Source: Galerina marginata
Lineage: Eukaryota > Basidiomycota > Agaricomycetes > Agaricales > Galerinaceae
Direction: 5' to 3'
NCBI GenBank assembly: GCA_023014335.1
Contig: JAECYW010000005.1
Span: 2,790,001-2,854,000, forward strand
DNA: 64,000 nucleotides
The notes under the pieces are model-generated. The model was given only the letters and a program-made list of their open reading frames with translations, searched no databases and had not been told where the DNA came from. Of this stretch, positions 22,801 to 33,194 are shown one piece after another (the stretch's first letter is position 1; every line of letters begins with the position of its first letter). A program made the position numbers and the translations under genes.

Positions 22801-24322
22801 ACATACGCTCGCAGACTTCCCATCCATGCCAATGCCTCAATTTAACTGGGCCGATACTGTCAATAACCGATTAATATCACAGCAAATCAATTACGATATC
22901 GACCTCGAAGGTGAAATGGCCCACACTTTAACATCCTCCTTGAACAACGATCAACGTGATGCTTTTCATCAAATCTGGCAATCTATTGTCAACAACGAAG
23001 GCAGAACTTTCTTCATAGACGGATATGGCGGGTGTGGAAAGACTTACCTCTATCAAGCAATCTGTCATGCTGTCCGTTCAGAGGGCATCATAATTCTTTG
23101 TGTCGCTTCAACAGGCCTTGCATGTCTTCTGTTACCAGGTGGTCAAACCGCACATTCCATGTTTAAAATCCCCATCGATACTCTTGACGAATATTCGATA
23201 TGCAGCATCCCGAAAGAAAGTCTTCGAGCAGATCTTCTCAGAATTACCAATGCAGTCATTTATGACGAATGTTTGATGACTCACCGACACTGCTTTGAAG
23301 CCTTAGACCGAACTTTCCAAGACCTTCGCAATTGCTCTAGACCATTTGGAGGCTTAACAATAATCTTCGGTGGTGACTTTCAACAAATTTTGCCCGTTGT
23401 GCCCAAAGGGTCGCGTGCTGACATTGTCGATGCATGCTTGAGAAGGTCATGGCTCTGGAACAGGATGCACGTTCTGAAACTGCGCACAAATATGCGATTG
23501 CAACACTCACCAGAAGACACCAGATTCGCTCAATGGCTGTTGGATGTCGGTCACGGTCGGCTCAATGACGAAGATGGGAACGTTGAAATTCCTTCATCAA
23601 TGGTTACCTATAGTGAAGACGAACTCATCAACGATATCTACGGAGAGATTGGGAACAGCAACCTTATCCCTTCACCAGCCATTTATTTTCTTGACCATGC
23701 TATCCTCGCGCCTAGAAACGTTGATGTCCGCCAAACAAATGACAAGATTCTCGAAAAGATGTACGGCCCTGACATAACATTCCACAGCGCTGACAGTCTC
23801 GAGAATGAAGGTGAAGGGATAAGAAACGATGTCCCTGAAGACTTCTTACGTTCATTGGAACCTCCGTCACTGCCGCTATCAGAACTGAAGGTGAAGATCG
23901 GTTGTCCCATCATGCTCCTTCGTAACCTGGATCCTGCACGTGGTCTATGTAACGGCACACGGATGATTCTGCTGCAAGCCTATCCCCGAATTCTTGAGGT
24001 ATTGATTATAGGCGGCGATCACCACGGCGAAAAAGCTTTCATACCAAGGATCACACTAAAACCTTCCAACCGTCAATATCCATTTATTCTCAAACGGCGT
24101 CAATTTCCTGTTCGGCTGTCCTTCGCGATGACAATCAATAAAGCTGAAGGTCAATCTCTTAAAAATGTTGGTATACACTTACTGTCCCCGGTCTTCTGTC
24201 ATGGACAACTCTATGTTGCGTTGTCCAGAGCAACATCTTCTCAGAGGGTCCGAGTATTGCTTCCTCAGTCGTCTTCCAACAAAACAGTCAACGTCGTTTA
24301 CCCTGAAGTCTTAGTAGATTAG
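19841..24322 (+). CDS. Helitron Rep-helicase (RepHel)
   Basis: Replication initiator and helicase for rolling-circle transposition. Three exons (19841-20003, 20056-22053, 22104-24322) give 1459 aa in one frame; the apparent frame change near 22053 is explained by a 50-nt intron. N-terminal region: CPCCHAFHWFDERVSSS, typical of Helitron_like_N. Rep: FLTMTANPNWPEITREL, HUH motif FQKRGLPHWHLLIFL (about residue 520) and two-tyrosine motif MKYINKYIDKGG (about 665). PIF1-type helicase: LNNDQRDAFHQIW, Walker A IDGYGGCGKTYLY, Walker B AVIYDECLMTH, FGGDFQQILPVVPKGSR, LRTNMR, and final LSFAMTINKAEGQSLKNVG, LYVALSRATSS. All expected motifs are present, so the protein is probably active. The ATG at 19841 is the first in frame; an upstream exon is possible. 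Confidence 0.93.
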
Positions 24323-24409
24323 ATTAGATAGCTCTTGAAATAAATATTGCATCATACAACTTACGACGTACATTTGAGACATATCATCCTGTTCTTGCAC
24401 TTGACTTCC

Positions 24410-25472
24410 ATGACTTCCCCAGGTTTCATATCGATATCGACAATCACCGTCCTTGCATCTCCACGTACCGTCGACCCCACCAAAGGCGATAGGAACATCG
24501 TGTTTGATGCTAACTTCTTTATTGTCGATGGAAGCCAAACCTCTTCCCTAGGCCTTCTCCGTTACTTTATCCCTGATGACATGATTGATGCGGTTCATAA
24601 AATGAATGATAAAGCTTTTCAAAAGGCTTTTGTAGTTGCAAACGTCAGTTCATATTTCAATCTTCATTGACGAAAACTCACCAGCATCTGCATTTCAGAT
24701 CACTTCGATCAAGAAAAACAGTATTCCGAACACTTTGTTGATTCAAGGTACAGAATTTACCGACTATGCGTTTGTTGGCGATATTGTCCAGGTCCGTTTC
24801 TTCACCTTTTACAATGCACTTCTATCCTGACATACTATCTAAGCTCATCATCATTAATGGTGACACAAACGTGAAAACTCACCCTCATATCACTGCAGCT
24901 GGTGTCGTTACTGAATATAATCGCGACGACCACTCCTTCTCTATGAAACCTTCTCAATATGCAGCCCTACCTCATGCTACTTCACCGCTGCCCATTCATG
25001 GAGAATTCATGCAGTCCAAAAGGTGGGGAAACAACGGTCCTCCTAAGGTTTCCGTTGGAACAACCGTTGCTCTGAGTGGCTTCATCGAAGTCATCAGGCG
25101 CGACGGTCGCAGCCGATCTGTCACCTCGGTTGAGGTTGAAGTCGTCAACGTCACTTTCCTCTCTAGCCGTGGAGGTTCTCAGACTGTGCCTAATCGTATG
25201 CATCATACATCTCACATAGACAATAAACTTGGCTGACTCACCTTATAGGTCTTCCAACCCATGGACAAGGTCCGCGAACCCGCTTTAACTACGACGAACC
25301 CGACATAGAGGATGATAATGTATCGCCATCCTCTCAGCAAGGTGAAGCGGGTCCCTCGACTATTGCGAAAGGAAAGAGGAAACGTGAGAATGATGGTTCC
25401 AGTGATGACGAAGAAGATCTCAAACGTGAGCGCACCCTCAGCGACTCAGGTGATGTCGAAGATGAGAAGTAA
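24410..25472 (+). CDS. Helitron accessory protein, possible OB-fold ssDNA-binding
   Basis: Unrecognised gene inside the Helitron, 87 bp after RepHel and before the 3' hairpin. Four exons (24410-24643, 24699-24791, 24844-25195, 25249-25472) sum to 301 codons. The first part has FISISTITVLAS and SLGLLRYFIPDDMIDAV. The middle (KVSVGTTVALSGFIEVIRRD then SRSVTSVEVEVVNVTFLSS) has the strand rhythm of an OB-fold. The tail is charged: GKRKRENDGSSDDEEDLKRE. Intron 3 uses a TCTAAG acceptor. Plant and animal Helitrons can carry RPA-like genes, so a single-strand DNA-binding role is attractive, but I see no diagnostic RPA motif. Its position inside the element makes it cargo or a functional partner. Confidence 0.6.
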
Positions 25473-25610
25473 ATTTTTTACATCAGTTTCTCGAGGCTTA
25501 CCACACATCCATTGCTTCACTTTCTTGACCGATAAATTTGTACCTAATAGTCATTCTCAATAATTGATCTCTCATTCCTACGCACAGACTATATCCACTT
25601 TGGGACCACA

Positions 25611-25651
25611 AATTACTTTCGTACCTCACGTGACAGGATACGAAAGTAATT
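25611..25651. repeat. 13-bp inverted repeat near Helitron 3' end
   Basis: Perfect arms AATTACTTTCGTA (25611-25623) and TACGAAAGTAATT (25639-25651), 15-nt loop. It lies 40 bp before the terminal hairpin and could be a subterminal recognition structure. Confidence 0.75.
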
Positions 25652-25690
25652 CCTCCTGAGTTTGAAAATCCTTTCGGGAATTGGCAAGTA

Positions 25691-25717
25691 CCCGTGCGGA
25701 GCACGGGGACGCGCTAG
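25691..25717 (+). other. Helitron 3' terminus (hairpin plus CTAG)
   Basis: Arms CCCGTGC and GCACGGG around loop GGA, spacer GACGCG, then CTAG, matching the Helitron rule of a GC-rich hairpin a few bases before CTRR. Confidence 0.9.
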
Positions 25718-25817
25718 TCAGTATCTGTTCAATGTTGTCATGACTCATTCTCGAACCCGTACGGTATATCGTCCGTCTCGTTCGCAGCAGAAATCGGTCC
25801 TATCTGCTTGGTATGAC

Positions 25818-27648
25818 TTCAGTACGTCTTCCCTTTGCCTTTCCAACTAGACGCATAAAATTCTAACCCTTGTATATCTAACGGTGCACGCTTTTCCATG
25901 TTTTTCCCTGGTCAAACTACCTGCTTCCCTCACTGTTGCAGTCTCTTTCCTCTCGCCTTTTTTTGCTTGATTGAACTACAGTATGGACATATGTGAAATC
26001 CACGATCTACAGAAATATGAATTTCCCCAATTGTCAATGCCTAGCGTGACCTGTGCAAAGTGTCTCGTTCATGATCACACCCACGCTACTTTCCGGCGCA
26101 AAGGTTAGACGCACGCGATCCCCCGCCTAAGAACATCATCTAGCCCTGGATTACTGTGGACAAGCTGAGCTTATCGGACGGGAAAGAAAGGGCGCCGAAA
26201 CCTCGAAGGTTCGGAAGAGCGCGAATCGCAATGTCGCTGTTTTACGTATCAGTCGGAGTCCGCCGACGTGGGGGATAAAAACCACACACCCAGGGCCTAT
26301 TGACGCGTCTTTCGACCTGTCTATTCTCTAGAACAATTAACTAGTCACTTCTGCACGCGTTCTACGTTTGCGTTGGCACGTCTATTGCGATGACAAACTC
26401 GTCTCTCCTCAACCCCGATGTCATATCACCGGAAAAGGTCTGGCAGCGTATGCGCGACGCAGCTCTGCTCGAAGGCATAGTATGTCGCATCTCTCATCTT
26501 ATTTGACGGTGCCTTGCTTGAGTACTGAATACGCGTTAAGAAACCCAGTACGACTTTTTCCACCAGCCCCATTGAACCTTCAGCGCTTCTCGGCTCTTAC
26601 TCTTGCGTATGGGACAGTCATACTGACATGGAGTGTATGGACGATATTGGCGAGGAAATTTCATGGCTCCATCTCACAGCCGACTCTTCTCTGACACGTG
26701 GAACTCCTGTGAAGGACGAGACGAAATCTGGCGCCAAAACCAAAGAGGCTATGGGCACCATCAAACCTTCGAATTCGGTCACTTTTGCAGACATTCAAGG
26801 AGAATTTAAATGGTGGGACATGGTTGGCTCGTTCAAGGGCCTCTACAGGCCCATGTCCGGGCTGTACGGCGTAAAGGAGAATATCTGGCTCATCGGTGAC
26901 ATATCATGGCGGTGCTGCAAGGGCGACGAAGGACGTGACATGGGTGAAGACGAAAAAATTACGAGGAACACGAACGACTTTGGGCTCGCGACACTCGTCA
27001 CTCTTGATAAACGCGGGCAGCCGTTCCTCGAGATGCTGTACAATGCTACCAAGTATTACACCCAAGAGAGAGAGAGACGTCTGCAGCCAGCCCGAAAGGA
27101 GTCTGATGGTGCGACTTTTGGTACATCCTGCGCTGCCGATAGTGCCGCCCTCGAGTACGTGCGTGTGCTGTATAAAAAGCAAAAGGTCGCTGGACGTGAA
27201 TCAAGTTTGATGATCACCGGCAATGAAGGACAGAGGCTAATGCGGGATACGGCAGTCGACTTGTCGGGCTGTAGGAACTTGGAGCCCTTGGATAAAAACA
27301 AGAAGCCTGTCGATTCTGAACACGAGGTCGATAGCATGAGCTCGGGAGACGACGAGGACGACAATGAGGACGACGAGAACGGGGTTCCAGAAGGTGAACA
27401 AAGTACTCTAGTGGGTGTCAAGCGAGAGTTGGATGGAGAAGACGCAAAGTTGGCGAAGAAACGCAAGCTCTGACAACGGATGGGTGCCACTTCGCAGGTT
27501 AATGGGCCTCATCTATTACTAACGACACCTGTATTTCACCTGCCGCCGATTCGCATTTCTTGTCATGCTGCGCTCAACCTCCTGGTTCAATGATTACTGC
27601 TTTGTCAGTCTGTACTACGCGACTCCAAGGCTGCTCTTTACACCATGA
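25818..27648. repeat. Segmental duplication, copy 2
   Basis: Diverged copy of about 15629-17580. It begins with a remnant of RPS6 intron 4 (AGTACGTCTTCCC, then ACGCATAAAATTCTAACCCT), lacks the final RPS6 exon, resumes in its 3' UTR (TGGTCAAACTACCTGCTTCC), and continues through paralogue 2 to AAGGCTGCTCTTTAC at about 27630. Confidence 0.8.
26390..27473 (+). CDS. Uncharacterised basidiomycete protein, paralogue 2
   Basis: Duplicate of the gene at 16375-17423. Two exons (26390-26479, 26541-27473) give 340 aa with the same intron position and TAAG acceptor. The core TFADIQGEFKWWDMVGSFKG is identical, and DFGLATLVTLD, QPFLEMLYN, KVAGRESSLMI, GQRLMRDTAVDL and LEPLDKNKK are conserved. It ends in an acidic stretch and GVKRELDGEDAKLAKKRKL. 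Differences: a GLYGV insertion after the core and a longer acidic run. Function unknown; the basic tail suggests nuclear location. Both copies remain open despite considerable divergence, so both probably make protein. Confidence 0.75.
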
Positions 27649-28257
27649 GTCCCAACGTACATATTCAGAGGTCCGCATCGGTAACAGCTGTCATTCTTAA
27701 TCTCGTACTTGTATATGTCCATCTTGTCCGCAACGAAGCACGATCCTATTTTTTTTTGTACGGCTTCAGTCTTTCTTTTGATCAGCCGCGAGAGCCAGTT
27801 AAAAATCGAAATGCCTAGACTCACTTTTTCTCAATACAAACTATATGATAATTCTTTATATTTGATTAGTTCCTTTGGTCAATATTTCAGGTAATTTTAT
27901 CCACTTCTCGCGGAGTTATTCCCCAGATACTGGTGGGTGAGCCAATTTAAGGAATTTTAGGCTAGCTATTCCTCAGGTACATCTTATCCAATCTTTCTGA
28001 AATTTTACAAGGTGATAGGAGATGCATACTACTCCCAGAAAAATCTTATTTCATCAAAAAGGAGGTATTTTTGGCTGAGATATAACATCAGCCGGTGGAT
28101 GACTGTAGGAGGCTTCCATATTTGGGAAAATGTCACGTGACAGACGCGTTGAACGTTTCGCGAGATGTTTTCCCAAAAGCTTTTACCAAAACATTTCCCC
28201 AAGACCTTTTCCCAAAGCTTTTTCTCTAAATATTTTCCGGACATATTTTCCGGAAGT
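27649..28257. other. Upstream region of condensin gene
   Basis: 609 bp, AT-rich. 28150-28257 contains repeated TTTTCCCAAAGCTTTT-like units in front of the start codon; the overlapping open frame that begins upstream at 28165 is built from these repeats and is unlikely to be translated. No other gene seen. Confidence 0.45.
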
Positions 28258-31200
28258 ATGTTGGAGACATTTGAGCTGCAGGACGAGCTGCAGGCTTTAC
28301 AGGAAATCGACAGTTATGAAATACCAAATGAGCAAGATTTCGCGACAGAAGATCCAGAAGCAGTGTTAGAAGGTGTGTTATATACAGTCTGAACTGTGGC
28401 AGACATTGATTTTGGAATCCAAGCCGCCGTAGAGGTATTAGCCGAATCTAGTGACACAATACGTGATCCCGAGGTGTTTGATGTTTATCGGAGTCTCCTG
28501 AAGCACTCGGACATAGTTCCAGGCGCGATAATGACAAAGCTACTGGATTCGATATCGTCGGGTCTTCAAGCTGAATTAGACGCGACTTTACGCGACATAG
28601 AATCAGGGGATCAGCACGTATACATGGCCCATAAGATGCCACTCGAGATGTACGCGTTCCTGCTCAACTGGTTCGTGACCGCTGCTGAGAGGGTGAAGGC
28701 CCCGGAAGAGGGAGATGCTCCTCCTCCAGCTGCTGCAAAGGGCAAGAAAGGAAAGGGGGCAAAGACTGGGAAGGCTGCTGGGCGTTCTGCTGCTAGCAAG
28801 AAGGCTGACACCGCTTGGACCTGGCGTGATCAAATCGTGCCAACCCTCGCGTTAATCAGCAAAGTCCTTCGCCATCTTCAATCGCAACGCATTTGGACCA
28901 CTACAGCGGAGAGAGATACTTTCATCAAGTAAGTTTGACTCTTTTTCTTTGTGACTTTGAGTCTGAATGCGATGCAGCTGCATTACTCGACCCGCATATC
29001 ATGTCACAGAAAGCGAGCAATACATGAAAGTTCAAGAGATCAAGATGTCGGCGTTCAGGGTCATCTGCTATGCGGTTAAACATCACAACCAGGCAATGGC
29101 CGTTCAAATCACGATTATGCAATCCCTACAATTCTATGAACATTTATCTGAGCCAATGGCGGAATGCTTAACGATTCTGGCCCGCGAATTCGATCACACA
29201 CAGCTCGGAGACGAAGTTCTTCGTGAAATTGCCGCTAAAACGTTTGGTGGGCAAGACACCAAAGGACCACGGGCATTCTCTCGATTCCTTGTCAAATATA
29301 CAGAATCATGTCCTCGCTCCGTACTCAAACAACTCAGTCTTTTACTCAACCACCTGGATTCCGAGGTGTGTACTATTTCTCTCTCAAAAATTTAATACTA
29401 ATTACTTCGCTAGTCTTATCCCATACGACAAGGGATGGTCGAAGTTCTGGCTCTGCTTATCCTCGAACTAGCAAGCGGTGCAAGTGACCAGGACGCGGAC
29501 GCGAGACAAACTCATAAACAAATCAAGAATATTTTCAATTCCTTGTTGGAACGTGTGCTCGACCTATCGGGCTACGTCCGTGCCAAAGTCTTCGTCGTGC
29601 TCGCCAAGCTCACCGACATCAAGAACGTCAAATTCGTCAGCCAAAGACTACAGATCGTCGTGTCCGCCGTAGAGGCCCTGGATGACAAAATCGCTACCGT
29701 TCGCAAGGCCGCCATTGCGTTGTTGAAACACCTGATAATGACACACCCCTATGGGCTGATGCACGGTGGTATGCTTCAACGCGAAGTCTGGGAAACGGAG
29801 TATAAGTCTATAGCTGAAAAGCTTGAGAAGATCGAAGGCGCTATGGGCAATGTGGTGAATACGGGCGGAGACGCGGAAGAAGGTGAAGACGAGGAAGGGG
29901 ATGATGAAGAAGAAGGTGACGAAGAAGACGGTTCGGGTGACGAGGAAGGTGCCGCTCGCAAGAAGAAATCGAAAAAGTTCGTGTTGTCTTATAACCTTTG
30001 AACCCTTGTCCCGTGACTAACGTGGAACAGGTCCAAGAAATCCAAGGCTCAGAATGAGGATTCAATGGATGTCGACCGAGAAGCCGGAGGCGACACAGAG
30101 GAAGAGGACGAAGCTTCTCAAATGTCTGTTGACGAGGACGATGAAAACGCCACGCCGAAGAAGAAAAAGGCACCGAAGCTCAAGCCTCGCAAGTCCCAGC
30201 TTGATGTTGAGGCCCTTAACCAAGAGCAAGCTATTCTCGCGCAATATACCGACCAAGAAATAGTCAACTTTCGATTGCAGAAGAAGTACTACACCGACGC
30301 CTTGACTTTCATCGATTCAATTGAGCGTGCGATGGAGCCGTTGTGCAAACTCCTCGGGTCGAAGAGCGTACCCGAAGTGCTAGAAATTATGGACTTCTTC
30401 CGGGTTGCTTATGAGTACCAATTTGAGGCTGCCTCAGTACGTCAGCTCAACCTCGCTCTGTCAATAAGTTTTGAACTAATTGATTTTGTAGGAAGGAGTC
30501 AATATGATGCTCCACCTTATCTGGAACAAAGACAGTGGCAGTTCAACTGCTGAAGAAGGAGCAGAGGTCAAAAAAATCCCGCAACGACTCCTAGAGTGTT
30601 ACCGAAACATTTATTTCGACCCTATTCCTGATCTCGAGCCGAAAGAACAGGTCAATCGTATCGCCAAAAACCTTATAGAGTAAGTCCTGACCTCAATACT
30701 ACAAACATAAAATCCCAATGCTCTTCTTCAGGCGCACATATGAGGCAACGCTGGCTGAGTTGACGAGCTTGGAGGAGATGATGCGAATTATGATGTCAGA
30801 AGGTCATATCCATCAGGATGTAATATCGAAGCTCTGGCAGATCTACAGTAGGTCCTACACTTGACTTGGAAAAGTACACTGGCTGACCTCCTTACAGGCA
30901 AAGAAAGACATCTTCCGAAAGTACAACGTCGAGGAGCTATTCTGATAATCGGTATGCTTGCTCTGTCAAGCAAAGAGATCCTGACTGGCCGAATCGACGT
31001 GATGCTCAAAGTCGGTCTTGGACCTTTGGGCAAGGTGATTAAGCAGTCGACATCGTTGCTATTTGGTTGCTAATTAGAAATAGGCCGATCCAACGCTTGC
31101 TCGTTATACATGTGTCGCGTTGCAGCGTCTCAACGGCAGCGAGAAGAAGGTGAAAGGTCAGCAAATAATCCAAACCTTGGACTGTGCAAAATTGCTAACC

Positions 31201-33194
31201 CTGGCTTAGGTTCTTTAACGGACAAGACCTTGCGAATCGAAATGGACAACGCCATCTTCCGTAAACTGGAGAATGCGATTCTCCATCCCTCACGGACGAA
31301 AGAATGGTTCGCCATGGCCGAGCAGGTCATCAACACCGTTTACGCTCTCGGAGAACACCCTGATGTCTTCTGCAACGAAGTCATCAAGAAGCTTACCATC
31401 AGAGCTTTCAGTCGTCCCAAAAAGAGCCCCGAAGAACAGTCAGTGGAAAAAGAACCAGAACCTACCAATGAGGAACATGTCGGAGACCGAACGATGGAAT
31501 CAGGAGACGTCAGCATGCAGGATGCAACGCAGACAACTCAAGACGATCAGGAGAAGGATCTGGGCGAGGCTTTCGAGCTAAGCCAACTGCTTTTCGTTGT
31601 GGGTCATGTTGCTATCAAGCACGTTGTGTTTTTGGAGTTAGTTGAGCGAGAGTGGAAACGACAGAAGGATGAAAACCAAGCTGGTAAGTCCTACGTCCTA
31701 ATTCGTGTGGTACGGGTCTTTGATAAGTCAATTTCGCAGCTGAGAAGAAGGCCAGTGGCAATCAACGGGCAGCAAAAGACGGCGAAGAGCTTGAACAGGT
31801 CGCAGGAAATGCTGAAGATGAAATTGGCGAGCAAATACAGGCGGTCAGGGAGACTGAACTTCTTTACGGTTCGGAATCTCTTCTTGCGATGTATGGTCCT
31901 GTGATTGTACATATATGCGGAAGTCCTCACAAGTTCAAGGTGCGTCCATGTTAGATGACCTTTATGCGCCCATAGCCTGATATCCTCATCTAGAACCGAA
32001 CGCTGCGTGCAGCCGCGACCTTGGCCTTCAGCAAATTCCTCTGTGTGAGCTCTCAATTCTGCGACCAGAACCACCGTTTGCTCTTCAAGATCCTGGAGAC
32101 GTCGAAAGATCCCAATATTCGTAGCAATATTGTCATCGCACTTGGGGATGTCGCAGTGTCCTTCAGTAACATTATCGACGAGAACAGCAATGAATTGTAC
32201 AAGGGCCTTTCGGACAAGAACTTTGTTGTCAAGAAGAACACGCTCATGGTCCTAACTCATCTTATTCTCAACGGAATGATCAAGGTCAAGGGGCAGCTAG
32301 GCGAGATGGCGAAGTGTGTAGAGGACCCTGAGCCACGTATTGCGGATTTGGCCAAGCTTTTCTTCAAAGAGTTGTCGACGAAGGAGAATGCGATCTATAA
32401 CAACCTGCCTGACGGTCAGTTTTTACCTTTCTCGATTTACGTACATCTCATTCTGACACTTCTACAGTCATAAGCCATCTTTCAACTGGAGACCACGCCG
32501 TTGACGAAGAAGCCTTCCAAAAAACGCTCCGTTACATCTTCACTTTCATTGAGAAGGTTTGTCTTTCCTGTTGAGCCACTGGTCACTTAAAATAACTAAT
32601 ACACCTGCAGGATAAACAAGCGGAAACCATCGTCGAGAAACTGTGTCAGAGGTTCAGGCTTAGCGAAGAACCTCGACAATGGCGAGACATTGCGTTCTGT
32701 CTTTCTCTTCTTCCGTTCAAGTCGGAACGCTCTGTCAAGAAGCTCATCGATGGCTTGCAATTCTATCGCGACAAACTGCACGAACCTGTAGTATTTGAAA
32801 GATTTACGGAGATTCTCGCAAAGGTTCGTCTCCTTCCCATTGTCATTCGTTTCCTGAGCTCATACCACTGAACAGGCTCGCGCAAATAAATCAAAGGACA
32901 AACCTGATTCGGAGCTTAACGAGTTCGAAAAGGCGAGCATGGACCATCATATTAACTGTAATTATTCTGACACTTTATTTCTAGATTTTAGAAGAGCACA
33001 AAGCCCAAGGCCAAGAAGACCAAGCCCTGGAGAAACGAGTGGAAGGTAAGAAGGCCGCTGCAAAGAAGAAAGCTGCAAAACGATGTGAGTTACACAATCA
33101 CTGTCCAAAATTCTCTTACTTACTCATTTACACAGCGGCTCGCACGAAGAAGGCAGCAGCTCCTCCTCCAGATGAAGAGATGTATAGCGAATGA
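28258..33194 (+). CDS. YCS4: Condensin complex subunit 1 (Cnd1/Ycs4/CAP-D2)
   Basis: HEAT-repeat regulatory subunit of condensin, needed for mitotic chromosome compaction in the nucleus. Seventeen exons summing to 1374 aa: 28258-28372, 28403-28928, 28978-29365, 29414-29976, 30031-30436, 30492-30679, 30732-30847, 30898-31034, 31084-31156, 31210-31683, 31740-31939, 31994-32414, 32468-32556, 32611-32823, 32876-32932, 32985-33084, 33136-33194. Key segments: LEMYAFLLNWFVTAAERVK, DLSGYVRAKVFVVLAKLTD, LDDKIATVRKAAIALLKHL, DPNIRSNIVIALGDVAVSFS with KNTLMVLTHLILNGMIKVKG (the Cnd1 core), and PRQWRDIAFCLSLLPFKSER. A long acidic insert (about residues 500-560) and a lysine-rich C-terminus (GKKAAAKKKAAKRSARTKK). 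Intron 1 would be only 30 nt, and intron 15 has a GC donor (GCGAGC). Low-complexity AAAKGKKGKGAKTGKAAG lies near residue 150. Confidence 0.92.

Larger units (their letters stand above)
19841..25717 (+). mobile_element. Helitron rolling-circle transposon, 5' end not located
   Basis: Carries an intact Rep-helicase gene, a second gene and a canonical 3' end: a perfect 7-bp hairpin (CCCGTGC/GCACGGG, 25691-25707) followed after six bases by CTAG (25714-25717), with T as the next base, as expected for insertion between A and T. The start given is only that of the Rep-helicase CDS; the true 5' TC end lies upstream. Because the genes look intact the element may be autonomous. It sits between the two copies of the segmental duplication. 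Confidence 0.9.

Noticed and set aside
28165..28257. N-terminal extension of condensin
   Set aside because: The added residues are translated repeat units and do not resemble Cnd1; kept only as a finding.
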